Shown here one piece after another: positions 17,967 through 25,545 of a stretch of 64,000 nt of DNA. This stretch comes from Streptomyces coelicoflavus (GTDB lineage Bacteria > Actinomycetota > Actinomycetes > Streptomycetales > Streptomycetaceae), in assembly GCF_003112555.1 (NCBI RefSeq), contig NZ_BEWB01000021.1:1-64000 (forward strand), read 5' to 3'. Position 1 is the stretch's first letter. Each line of letters opens with the position of its first letter. Made by a program: the position numbers and the translations under genes. A model generated the notes under the pieces. It did not search any database and was not told the origin of the DNA. It saw nothing but the letters and a program-made list of their open reading frames with translations.

Positions 17967-19169
17967 TCAGGGGCGCGGCATGTCCTTGACGAAGACGACA
18001 CCGTCGACCGTGTCCAGGTGGCCGGGGTCGAGCGGGGCGTAACCGAACCAGGCCGAGACGCGGGGTGCGGGCCGCGGATCGCCCAGGGCGCCGGCCAGCA
18101 GCGCGGGGTCGAGGACGCGGGGGCCGTCCGGGAGGGCGTACAGCAGCCCCTCGACGGTGTCCGGCGGCGGCGTGTCCACCCCCTCGTGCCGGATCGTGCC
18201 GAGCGCCGTGGCCACGAAGGCGTACTCCCCGCCGAGCCGGGCGCCGACCAGGGCGCCCGCGCTCCACCACTCCAGCCGGCCCTGCCACATCCGCATCGAG
18301 CTCTTCTCACGCTGGAGGTGGGAGTTGTGGGCGTGCACGAAGGCCGGCCCCCGCTCGGCGAGCGCGAGGAGGTTGGCGGCCATCATCCGGTCGCGCACAC
18401 CCAGCATCCGGGTCATGCGGGCCGGGGAGGCTTCGGCCATCCAGTAGTGGTACGTCAGCAGTCCGGTGGCGGTACGTCCGTACAGCCGCGCCCGCTCCCA
18501 GCCGTCCCGTGCGGCGGAGGCGAGCAGGTGCGGCGTCTGCTCGTCCAGCAGCGACACCAGGTCGGCGGCGAGCGTCCGCAGCTCCCCGGCCTCGGCCGAC
18601 CGCCCCACGGACCGCGCGGCGTCCGTCATCGCCCCGGGATCCGTCCACCGGTCGTCGGAGCCGAGCAGCCGGTCCAGGGTGTCCGCGTCGCAGGGAAGGA
18701 GGGCCGGGTCCACCAGGGCCGAGAGGCAGTCGTGGAGCGCGGTGAGCGCCTGCCGCGGGCTCGCGGCCCCGGTGATCTCCAAGGGCCCGTCGAAACCGGC
18801 GAAGCGGACCCGCTCGTGCGCGGGCCGGTCCTCGTTGTACGCGCGCATCCAGCGCACCAGTTCCCGGTTGGGCGCGCTCGGGCCCCAGGGATGGCTGAAC
18901 CCGCGCTCCACGACCTCGTCGAGGGTGCCGGTGCCCCAGGTGACGTAGTCGTCCACGACCAGGCCCCTCAGGCAGTCGCTCTCGATCGTGATCGTCCGGT
19001 AGCCGTGCTGCTCGACGAGTTGCCGGAAGAGGTCGTTGCGCACGTCGAGGAGAGCGTCCTCGCCGTGGGTGGGCTCGCCCAGGGCGAGCAGCCGGGGCGG
19101 GGCCGGCAGCAGCCGCACGAGGGCGGCCGCGTCGAGGGGATGGGCGATGTCCTGGATGCGTTCGGCCAT
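17967..19169 (-). CDS. Erythromycin-esterase family hydrolase
   Basis: 400 residues. The fold signature is LLALGEPTHGEDALLDVRNDLFRQLVEQHGYRTITIESD, containing the conserved metal or catalytic E..H and E residues. Further blocks are VRFAGFDGPLEITG, YHYWMAEASPARMTRMLGVRDRMMAANL and FVHAHNSHLQREKSSM with the conserved His. Family members include macrolide esterases, but many are uncharacterised, so resistance is only one possibility. I prefer the ATG at 19169; the longer TTG reading runs through a palindromic operator. No ribosome-binding site is visible, so the transcript may be leaderless. Divergent from a double-MerR regulator. Confidence 0.82.
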   Translation of the reverse strand: MAERIQDIAHPLDAAALVRLLPAPPRLLALGEPTHGEDALLDVRNDLFRQLVEQHGYRTITIESDCLRGLVVDDYVTWGTGTLDEVVERGFSHPWGPSAPNRELVRWMRAYNEDRPAHERVRFAGFDGPLEITGAASPRQALTALHDCLSALVDPALLPCDADTLDRLLGSDDRWTDPGAMTDAARSVGRSAEAGELRTLAADLVSLLDEQTPHLLASAARDGWERARLYGRTATGLLTYHYWMAEASPARMTRMLGVRDRMMAANLLALAERGPAFVHAHNSHLQREKSSMRMWQGRLEWWSAGALVGARLGGEYAFVATALGTIRHEGVDTPPPDTVEGLLYALPDGPRVLDPALLAGALGDPRPAPRVSAWFGYAPLDPGHLDTVDGVVFVKDMPRP

Positions 19170-19172
19170 GGC

Positions 19173-19203
19173 TTCAACGGTATCGTTGAACCCTCGGTTG
19201 AAA
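19173..19203. promoter_or_regulatory. Palindromic operator between esterase and MerR genes
   Basis: TTCAACG-GTAT-CGTTGAA (19173-19190) is a perfect 7-bp dyad, followed at 19196-19202 by a third half-site like CGGTTGAA. It lies immediately upstream of the esterase ATG and 16-46 nt before the regulator GTG. This is where a MerR-type activator would sit to control both divergent genes. The role is inferred from symmetry and position. Confidence 0.55.
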
Positions 19204-19218
19204 CTCTGGAGCGGGGGA

Positions 19219-19971
19219 GTGGGACTTTTGGTCGTCAACCCTCAAAGCGGGGGTCGGCTCAGGCCGGTCGACCTGGCCCGCGCCCACGGTCTGTCGGCGC
19301 AGGCGGTCAGGAACTACGAGGCGGCCGGCATCCTCCCGGCCGCCGGGCGCACCGCCCACGGCTACCGCGTCTACACCGCGCTGCACGCCCGCGCCCTGGA
19401 CGCGTTCCTCGCCCTGGCGGCGGGTCACGGCCACGGGACGGCGGCCTCGGTGCTGCGGGGCGTGAACGAGGACGCCGTGGACGAGGCGCTCCGGCTGATC
19501 GACGAGAGCCACGCCCGGCTGCTCGACGACCGGCGGACGCTGGAGGCCGTGGAGGCGGCACTGCGGGACCTGGTGCCCGAGGCCGCCGGGGACGTTCCCG
19601 CGGCGGCCGGCGGGTTCATCGGCGCGCTCGCGGCGGAGCTGGGCATCCGGCCCGCGACCCTGCGCAAGTGGGAGCGCGCCGGACTGGTGCGCCCCCGGCG
19701 CGACCCGGTGACCGGGTACCGCCGCTACGGCGAGGCGGACGTACGGGACGTCCGTCTCGCCCACCAGCTCAGGCGGGGCGGGTATCCGCTGGAGCGGATC
19801 GCGTCCGTCCTCGACCGGGTGCGGTCGGCCGGGGGAGTGGAACCGCTGGAGGCCGCCCTGCGCGAGTGGCGCGACCGGGTGTCCGCGCGGGGCCGGGCGA
19901 TGGTGACCGGGGCGGCGGAGCTGGAGGCGTATCTGCGCGCACGGGAACGGGAACGGGAGACGGGACGGTAG
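19219..19971 (+). CDS. MerR-family regulator with two MerR-type HTH domains
   Basis: 250 residues. The first winged-helix region (LRPVDLARAHGLSAQAVRNYEAAGILPAAGRTAHGYRVY, residues 14-52) is a MerR DNA-binding domain. A second, at about residues 136-175 (LAAELGIRPATLRKWERAGLVRPRRDPVTGYRRY) followed by DVRLAHQLRRGGYPLERI, is another. Ordinary MerR proteins have one DNA-binding domain and dimerise through a coiled coil; two in one chain is an atypical layout. GTG 19219 is preceded by a purine-rich AGCGGGGGAG. No metal-binding Cys cluster is seen, so the effector is probably an organic ligand. Divergence from the esterase gene suggests this is its target. Confidence 0.82.
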   Translation: MGLLVVNPQSGGRLRPVDLARAHGLSAQAVRNYEAAGILPAAGRTAHGYRVYTALHARALDAFLALAAGHGHGTAASVLRGVNEDAVDEALRLIDESHARLLDDRRTLEAVEAALRDLVPEAAGDVPAAAGGFIGALAAELGIRPATLRKWERAGLVRPRRDPVTGYRRYGEADVRDVRLAHQLRRGGYPLERIASVLDRVRSAGGVEPLEAALREWRDRVSARGRAMVTGAAELEAYLRARERERETGR

Positions 19972-20062
19972 CGGGGAAGGGGAGTGGGGTCGGTGGCCGC
20001 GCGGGGCTGGGAACCAAAGCAGAAAGCTACCGCTTAGTAGTTTCCTGTTGTACCGTGCAGTC

Positions 20063-20923
20063 ATGCCAGAAGCAGCCTCCGCAGCGGCCACACGGGCCAC
20101 CATCGGCGACAGCGAGTTCGACCGGGACACCGCCGTCACCCGACGCGCCCCCGGCGTCTACGACATCGACCTGTCGGCCGGCTGGACGATCATCAACGCC
20201 GTCAACGGCGGCTACCTGCTGGCCGTCCTGGGCCGGGCCCTCGGCGACGCGCTCCCGCACCCCGACCCCTTCACCATCTCGGCGCACTACCTCACCGCCT
20301 CCCAGCCGGGACCGGCGGTCGTGCGCACCGAGACCGTCCGCACCGGACGCTCCCTCTCGACCGGCCAGGCCTCCCTCCTCCAGTACGACGACGAGGGCAA
20401 CGAGGTCGAGCGCATCCGCGTCCTCGCCTCCTACGGCGACCTCGACGCGCTGCCCGACGACGTCCGCACCTCGGCGAAGCCGCCCGCGATCCCGCCGCCG
20501 GACCAGTGCTTCGGCCCGGAGGACGGCCCGGCCCCCGTCGACGGCAGCTCGGCCATCGCCGACCGGCTGATGCTCAAGCTGGACCCCGGCACGCTGGGCT
20601 GGGCGCTGGGGCAGCCCTCGGGCCGGGGCGAGATGCGGGCCTGGTTCGGCCTCGCCGACGGCCGCGACGCGGACCCCCTCTCGCTGCTCCTCGCGGTGGA
20701 CGCGCTGCCGCCGACCGCCTTCGAGCTGGGGCTCAAGGGCTGGGTGCCGACGGTCGAGCTGACCGCGCACGTGCGCTGCCGCCCCGCGCCGGGCCCGCTG
20801 CGGGTCTCCATCACCACCCGCAACCTCGCCGGCGGCTTCCTGGAGGAGGACGCCGAGGTCTGGGACAGCGCCGACCGCCTGGTCGCGCAGTCCCGCCAGC
20901 TGGCCCGGGTCCGGCTCGGCTGA
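20063..20923 (+). CDS. Acyl-CoA thioesterase (double hotdog, TesB-like)
   Basis: 286 residues comprising two hotdog halves. The N-terminal half has GWTIINAVNGGYLLAVLGRAL and PFTISAHYLTASQPGPAVVRTE. The C-terminal half has GEMRAWFGLADGRDADPLSLLLAVDALPPTAFELG and ends DRLVAQSRQLARVR, as in family members that hydrolyse acyl-CoA. The physiological substrate is unknown. The ATG at 20063 follows a short leader with no obvious ribosome-binding site; the upstream TTGTACCGT may be a -10-like element. Convergent with the TetR gene and separated from it by a hairpin and repeat array. Confidence 0.8.
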   Translation: MPEAASAAATRATIGDSEFDRDTAVTRRAPGVYDIDLSAGWTIINAVNGGYLLAVLGRALGDALPHPDPFTISAHYLTASQPGPAVVRTETVRTGRSLSTGQASLLQYDDEGNEVERIRVLASYGDLDALPDDVRTSAKPPAIPPPDQCFGPEDGPAPVDGSSAIADRLMLKLDPGTLGWALGQPSGRGEMRAWFGLADGRDADPLSLLLAVDALPPTAFELGLKGWVPTVELTAHVRCRPAPGPLRVSITTRNLAGGFLEEDAEVWDSADRLVAQSRQLARVRLG

Positions 20924-20936
20924 CCCGGGGGCACCT

Positions 20937-20959
20937 CGGTCCGGTCAGGGATCGGACCG
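20937..20959. terminator. Bidirectional hairpin between thioesterase and TetR genes
   Basis: CGGTCCG (20937-20943) pairs with CGGACCG (20953-20959) around a 9-nt loop, just after the thioesterase stop and before the 16-bp repeat array. It can serve as terminator for both convergent genes. Confidence 0.5.
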
Positions 20960-20962
20960 GCC

Positions 20963-21026
20963 GGTGCTCAGTCCAGCCGGTGCTCAGTCCGGCCAGTACT
21001 CAGTCCAGCCAGTACTCAGTCCAGCC
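20963..21026. repeat. Four 16-bp tandem repeats at the TetR gene 3' end
   Basis: Units of 16 bp start at 20963, 20979, 20995 and 21011, consensus (G/A)GT(G/A)CTCAGTCC(A/G)GCC. The last two units are identical. The last unit contains the TetR stop codon (21016-21018) and encodes its final residues, so the array extends from coding into non-coding DNA. Each further copy carries another in-frame TGA on the minus strand or a shifted one, so copy changes would leave the protein essentially unchanged. Confidence 0.85.
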
Positions 21027-21642
21027 AGTGCGTGCGGCCGACGCTGATCAGCCGCAGTTGCCGCCGTGCCGTCTCGACGGCGCGGCGGCGCTCGTCGTCC
21101 GGGGCGTCCAGCGTCTCCAGGAAGAGGGACGCCGTGATCAGCATCTGGTCGACGTAGAGGCCCGCCAGCATGCGCAGGTCGGTCTCGCTCCAGCCCGCCG
21201 CCGACGCGTCCGTGGCCAGCTCCGCCCTCACCTCCTCGGCGAACCGCGCCAGTTGCTCCCGTATCGCCCGGCGCACCGGCTGCACCCCGCCGTGCCGCTC
21301 CCGCGCGATGAAACGGACGTGGGCCGGGTGCGCGGCCACGTGTCCGGCGATCAGCTCGACCGCGCGGTCGATGCGTTCGTCGTCGTCCTCGGCCGGTGAC
21401 ATCGTGGTCCGGATCATCGGGTGGAGGCTGCCCAGCGCCTCCTCGACCAGCGCCACCCCGAGATCCGCCGTGGAGTGGAAGTGCCGGTAGAAGGCGGTCG
21501 GTGCCACCCCCACGGCGCGCGTGACCTCACGCAGTCCCAGGCTGCTCAGGCTCTGCTCCTCCAGCAGGCTGAGCGCCGCGTCCAGGAGCGCCTGCCGGGT
21601 CTTCCGCTTCTGCGCCTGCCGAACGCCGGGGGTGTGACTCAT
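21016..21642 (-). CDS. TetR-family transcriptional regulator
   Basis: 208 residues. The N-terminal HTH (RQALLDAALSLLEEQSLSSLGLREVTRAVGVAPTAFYRHFHSTADLGVAL, residues 16-65) is typical TetR. The ligand domain (VRFIARERHGGVQPVRRAIREQLARFAEEVRAEL) recalls FabR-like regulators of lipid metabolism. The ATG at 21642 faces the divergent small membrane protein genes. Shared AACAACTGT motifs in the intergenic space are candidate binding sites. A link to lipid genes is inference from domain similarity alone. Confidence 0.85.
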   Translation of the reverse strand: MSHTPGVRQAQKRKTRQALLDAALSLLEEQSLSSLGLREVTRAVGVAPTAFYRHFHSTADLGVALVEEALGSLHPMIRTTMSPAEDDDERIDRAVELIAGHVAAHPAHVRFIARERHGGVQPVRRAIREQLARFAEEVRAELATDASAAGWSETDLRMLAGLYVDQMLITASLFLETLDAPDDERRRAVETARRQLRLISVGRTHWLD

Positions 21643-21653
21643 GCCATGCAGTT

Positions 21654-21735
21654 AACAACTGTTCTCCGGAATTGAAAAGCCGTACGGCACGCTAGACTGA
21701 GGAGTCAGTGAACAACTGTAACCACAAATGTTCAC
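21654..21735. promoter_or_regulatory. Candidate TetR operators in the divergent promoter region
   Basis: AACAACTGT occurs twice, at 21654-21662 next to the TetR start and at 21711-21719 upstream of the small membrane protein gene. The second copy is part of a larger dyad GTGAACA (21708-21714) / TGTTCAC (21729-21735) with 14-nt spacing. TAGACT near 21694 could be a -10 for the rightward gene. Binding is inferred from repetition and symmetry. Confidence 0.45.
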
Positions 21736-21769
21736 CGAAGTGTCTACGCAAGGTTGGGGGATCCGCGCC

Positions 21770-21937
21770 ATGCTGTTTCTCGTCGTCGCACTCCTGCTCC
21801 TCGGGGTGGTCATGGGCACCGTCGCCCACGCACCGCTCACCTTCTCGGTCGCGGCCGGCCTGGTCATCGCCGTCTGGCTCGGCGTCTTCGCCCTCCGCGA
21901 GCGGCACGGCCGCCGGCGGAGCACCTCCGCCCACTGA
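21770..21937 (+). CDS. Small two-helix membrane protein
   Basis: 55 residues (MLFLVVALLLLGVVMG..., then TFSVAAGLVIAVWLGVFAL) forming two transmembrane helices, with a basic C-terminus RERHGRRRST that likely faces the cytoplasm. The ATG at 21770 has AGGTTGGGGG about 9 nt upstream. The alternative ATG at 21728 lies inside the operator dyad and is less likely. Divergent from the TetR gene and 34 nt before another small membrane protein. No known function. Confidence 0.65.
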   Translation: MLFLVVALLLLGVVMGTVAHAPLTFSVAAGLVIAVWLGVFALRERHGRRRSTSAH

Positions 21938-21971
21938 CCCGCCTCCACCGACACACGGCAGGGAGAACGTC

Positions 21972-22274
21972 ATGCAGCTCACCGCACCGGCCCGCCGCAC
22001 CACCGACGCCAACGGCACCACCCGCACCGCCCGCCGCACCGGCATCCACGACACCGACGGCATGGCCGTCGCCGCCTTCGTCCTCGGCCTGCTCGGCCTG
22101 CTCGTCCTCAACGTCTTCCTGGGCCCGATCGCCATCGCCCTCGCGAGCGTCGCCCTGTGGCGCGGCACCGCCCGCCGCGGCCGGGCCCTCCTCGGTCTCG
22201 GCCTGGGCGTCGCCGACCTGCTGGTCCTGGCGGTGTTCATGTCCGCGGACAACACGATGTCCTGGAGTCTCTGA
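21972..22274 (+). CDS. DUF4190-like small membrane protein
   Basis: 100 residues. A polar N-terminus of about 28 residues is followed by DGMAVAAFVLGLLGLLVLNVFLGPIAIALASVALWRG and a second helix pair GRALLGLGLGVADLLVLAVFMSAD. The MAVAAFVLGLLG...GPIAI pattern is that of DUF4190 proteins common in actinobacteria. GGGAGAACGTC precedes the ATG. It probably shares a transcript with the upstream 55-residue membrane protein. Function unknown. Confidence 0.75.
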   Translation: MQLTAPARRTTDANGTTRTARRTGIHDTDGMAVAAFVLGLLGLLVLNVFLGPIAIALASVALWRGTARRGRALLGLGLGVADLLVLAVFMSADNTMSWSL

Positions 22275-22354
22275 CCGGAAGAGAACGTCAGGGGGCGGAC
22301 GAGGGCGGCCTCGGTCCAGGCCCGGCGGAGCCCGCCCGTAGAATCGGCCCCACC

Positions 22355-23524
22355 ATGGCTTACCTCGACCACGCCGCGACCACCCCGATGCTCCCCGAGG
22401 CAGTCGAGGCACTCACCGCGCACCTGAGCGTCACCGGCAACGCCTCCTCCCTCCACGCGTCCGGCCGCCGCGCGCGGCGCACCGTCGAGGAGGCCCGCGA
22501 GACCCTCGCCGAGGCGCTCGGCGCCCGCCCCAGCGAGGTGGTCCTCACCTCCGGCGGCACCGAGGCCGACAACCTCGCCGTCAAGGGCCTGTACTGGGCC
22601 CGACGCGACGCCGACCCGGCCCGCACCCGGGTCCTGGCCAGCCCCGTCGAGCACCACGCCGTCCTCGACGCCGTCCACTGGCTGGGCGAGCACGAGGGCG
22701 CCACCGTCGAGTACCTCCCGGTCGACGCCCACGGGCGCGTCCTCCCCGAGGCGCTGCGCGAGGCCATCGCCCGCGACCCCGGCGACGTCGCCCTCGCCAC
22801 CGTGATGTGGGCCAACAACGAGATCGGCACCATCATGCCGGTCCGGGAACTCGCCGACGTGGCCGCCGAGTTCGACGTGCCGCTGCACGCCGACGCGGTG
22901 CAGGCCTTCGGTCAGCTCCCGGTGGACTTCGCCGCCTCCGGGCTCGCCGCCATGACCGTCTCCGGCCACAAGATCGGCGGCCCCTACGGCATCGGCGCGC
23001 TCCTGCTCGGCCGGGAGTACACCCCGGTGCCCGTCCTGCACGGCGGCGGCCAGGAACGCCACGTGCGCTCCGGCACCCTCGACGTCCCCGCCGTCGCCTC
23101 CTTCGCGGTCGCCGGGCGCCTCGCCGCCGAGCAGCGCGAGTGGTTCGCCCGCGAGATCGGCACCCTGCGCGACGACCTGGTCGACGCCGTCCGCACGGCC
23201 GTCCCGGACGCGATCCTCGGCGGCGACCCGGCACCGGAGGGGCGCCTTCCGGCCAACGCCCACTTCACCTTCCCGGGCTGCGAGGGCGACTCCCTCCTCC
23301 TGCTGCTCGACGCCCAGGGCATCGAGTGCTCCACCGGCTCCGCCTGCACCGCGGGCGTCGCCCAGCCCAGCCACGTCCTGCTGGCCACCGGGACCGATCC
23401 CGACCTGGCCCGCGGCACCCTGCGCTTCTCCCTGGGCCACACCTCGACCGAGGCCGACGTGGAGGCGCTCGCCGAGGCGATCGGCCCCGCGGTGGAACGC
23501 GCCCGGGCGGCGGGGCTGTCGTAA
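22355..23524 (+). CDS. Cysteine desulfurase (IscS/NifS-like)
   Basis: 389-residue class V PLP enzyme that releases sulfur from cysteine as an enzyme persulfide. It begins YLDHAATTPMLPEAVEAL; the PLP lysine is in TVSGHKIGGPYGIGALL and the catalytic Cys is in STGSACTAGVAQPSHVLLA. The ATG at 22355 lacks a ribosome-binding site but has TAGAAT about 12 nt before it, suggesting a leaderless transcript. The next plus-strand gene but one is mnmA, which needs a sulfur donor, so supplying tRNA thiolation is a likely job. Confidence 0.93.
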   Translation: MAYLDHAATTPMLPEAVEALTAHLSVTGNASSLHASGRRARRTVEEARETLAEALGARPSEVVLTSGGTEADNLAVKGLYWARRDADPARTRVLASPVEHHAVLDAVHWLGEHEGATVEYLPVDAHGRVLPEALREAIARDPGDVALATVMWANNEIGTIMPVRELADVAAEFDVPLHADAVQAFGQLPVDFAASGLAAMTVSGHKIGGPYGIGALLLGREYTPVPVLHGGGQERHVRSGTLDVPAVASFAVAGRLAAEQREWFAREIGTLRDDLVDAVRTAVPDAILGGDPAPEGRLPANAHFTFPGCEGDSLLLLLDAQGIECSTGSACTAGVAQPSHVLLATGTDPDLARGTLRFSLGHTSTEADVEALAEAIGPAVERARAAGLS

Positions 23525-23570
23525 GGCGCAGGGCTCAGGCCGCCTTGCCGAGGGCCGGGCCCGCCGGGGC

Positions 23571-24284
23571 TCAGGCCTTGGTGGGCGGCTTCGACGGCGC
23601 GCTCGCGGCCGCCCGCCGCACCAGCTTCAGATACCGGTCCCAGTCCCAGTGCGGCCCCGGGTCGGTGTGGTCGGTGCCCGGCACCTCCACGTGGCCGAGG
23701 ATGTGCTTCCGGTCCACGGGTATGCCGTACCGCGCGCAGATCCCCGCCGTCAGCCGCGCGGAGGCGGCGTACATCGCGTCGGTGAAGTCCCGCGGGCGGT
23801 CCACGAAGCCCTCGTGCTCGATGCCGACACTGCGTTCGTTGTAGTCGCGGTTGCCCGCGTGGTACGCCACGTCCAGCTCGCGGATCATCTGGGTGATCCG
23901 CCCGTCCTGCCCGACGATGTAGTGCGCGGCCGCCTTGTGCCCCGGGTCCTGGAAGGCCCGCACCGCGCTGTCGAAGCTGCCCTGCGTGACATGGACGATC
24001 ACCATGTCGATGCCGAAGTCGTCCGGCCGGTCCGCCCGCCGCCAGTTCGCGTCCGACGCCGCCACCCAGCGCGCGCCCGCGTAGTCGACCACGCCGTCCT
24101 CGCGGGGCCGCTCGACGCCCGGCATCCGCCACCACAGCCGGGACAACTCGTCGCGGGCCAGCACACCCGTGCCCACGGCAGCCGCCGCACCGCCGACGAT
24201 CAGCGCGCGGCGGCCGATGCGCCGGTCGCCGTCCCCGGACCCGCCGCTCGCGGACCCACCCGCGGATCCCTGCTTCGCCCCCAT
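23571..24284 (-). CDS. Tat-exported N-acetylmuramoyl-L-alanine amidase
   Basis: 237 residues. A Gly/Ser-rich N-terminus leads to a twin-arginine signal, RRIGRRALIVGGAAAAVGTGVLA. The mature Amidase_2 domain has MVIVHVTQGSFDSAVRAFQDPGHKAAAHYIVGQDGRITQMI, AYHAGNRDYNERSVGIEHEG and HILGHVEVPGTDHTDPGPHWDWDRYL. The zinc-ligand His residues (VHVTQG, LGHVEV or HTDPG) and the Glu of GIEHEG are present. The domain cleaves the bond between muramic acid and the stem peptide. Start ATG 24284. Lies between the desulfurase and mnmA genes, divergent from mnmA; cell wall turnover is the likely role. Confidence 0.87.
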   Translation of the reverse strand: MGAKQGSAGGSASGGSGDGDRRIGRRALIVGGAAAAVGTGVLARDELSRLWWRMPGVERPREDGVVDYAGARWVAASDANWRRADRPDDFGIDMVIVHVTQGSFDSAVRAFQDPGHKAAAHYIVGQDGRITQMIRELDVAYHAGNRDYNERSVGIEHEGFVDRPRDFTDAMYAASARLTAGICARYGIPVDRKHILGHVEVPGTDHTDPGPHWDWDRYLKLVRRAAASAPSKPPTKA

Positions 24285-24345
24285 ACGATCTTCAACGCAT
24301 ACTCGCGCGCTCCGGTTCCCGCTTCCCCCGTACTCTGGAGGAGTT

Positions 24346-25476
24346 ATGACTGAGACCCCGCAGCGCACCCGTCCCCTCCGCGTCCTCGCCGCCATGTCGG
24401 GCGGAGTCGACTCCGCCGTCGCCGCCGCCCGCGCGGCCGAGGCGGGGCACGACGTGACCGGCGTCCACCTGGCGCTCTCCGCGAACCCGCAGTCCTTCCG
24501 CACGGGCGCCCGGGGCTGTTGCACCATCGAGGACTCGCGGGACGCCCGCCGTGCCGCCGACGTCATCGGTATCCCGTTCTACGTGTGGGACCTCGCCGAC
24601 CGCTTCCGGGAGGACGTGGTCGAGGACTTCGTCGCCGAGTACGAGGCGGGGCGCACCCCGAACCCGTGCCTGCGCTGCAACGAGAAGATCAAGTTCGCGG
24701 CCCTCCTCGACAAGGCCCTCGCGCTGGGCTTCGACGCCGTCTGCACCGGCCACTACGCCCAGGTGATCCTGCGTGAGGACGGCGTCCGCGAGCTGCACCG
24801 CGCCTCCGACATGGCCAAGGACCAGAGCTACGTCCTCGGCGTCCTCGACGACCGCCAGCTCGCCCACGCCATGTTCCCGCTCGGCGACACGGTCACCACC
24901 AAGGACGAGATCCGCGCGGAGGCCGAGCGCCGGGGCCTCGCGGTGGCCAAGAAGCCCGACTCGCACGACATCTGCTTCATCGCCGACGGCGACACCCAGG
25001 GCTTCCTGGCGGGCCGGCTGGGCAGGGCCGAGGGCGACATCGTCGACGAGGCGGGCAACCGGCTCGGCACCCACGAGGGCGCCTACGGCTACACCATCGG
25101 CCAGCGCAAGGGCCTGCGCATCGGCACCCCGGCCCCCGACGGCAAGCCGCGCTACGTCCTGGACATCTCCCCGGTGGACAACACCGTGACGGTCGGCCCC
25201 GCCGAGGCCCTCGACGTCGACGCCCTCCGCGCCATCAAGCCCCGCTGGTGCGGCGCCGCCCCCACCGGCCCCGGCACCTACACCGCCCAGCTCCGCGCCC
25301 ACGGCGGCGAGACCGAGGTCCGCGCCGAACTCGTCGACGGCACCCTGGAGGTCAGCTTCACCGAGCCGGTGCGGGGCGTCGCCCCCGGCCAGGCGATCGT
25401 GCTGTACGACGGCACGCGCGTGGTGGGCTCGGCGACGATCGCGTCGACGACGCGGGCCACGGCGGGCGCGGCCTGA
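24346..25476 (+). CDS. mnmA: tRNA-specific 2-thiouridylase
   Basis: 376 residues. Adds sulfur to U34 of tRNAs for Lys, Glu and Gln. The ATP-pyrophosphatase loop SGGVDS is at residues 18-23, the first catalytic Cys region is RTPNPCLRCNEKIKF, the second is KPDSHDICFIADGD, and the C-terminal beta domain contains YTIGQRKGL. The ATG at 24346 has a strong GGAGGAG 5 nt upstream. A cysteine desulfurase gene lies nearby on the same strand. Confidence 0.96.
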   Translation: MTETPQRTRPLRVLAAMSGGVDSAVAAARAAEAGHDVTGVHLALSANPQSFRTGARGCCTIEDSRDARRAADVIGIPFYVWDLADRFREDVVEDFVAEYEAGRTPNPCLRCNEKIKFAALLDKALALGFDAVCTGHYAQVILREDGVRELHRASDMAKDQSYVLGVLDDRQLAHAMFPLGDTVTTKDEIRAEAERRGLAVAKKPDSHDICFIADGDTQGFLAGRLGRAEGDIVDEAGNRLGTHEGAYGYTIGQRKGLRIGTPAPDGKPRYVLDISPVDNTVTVGPAEALDVDALRAIKPRWCGAAPTGPGTYTAQLRAHGGETEVRAELVDGTLEVSFTEPVRGVAPGQAIVLYDGTRVVGSATIASTTRATAGAA

Positions 25477-25545
25477 GCCCTGAGCCGTCGCCGGACCGTC
25501 CCCGAGCCGCCGCCGGGCCGTCCTGAGGCGCACGACCGCGCCGGC

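Noticed and set aside
18018..20570. 850-codon plus-strand open frame over the esterase and MerR genes
   Set aside because: Crosses two opposite gene boundaries and an operator; composition is that of a shadow frame of high-GC coding DNA.
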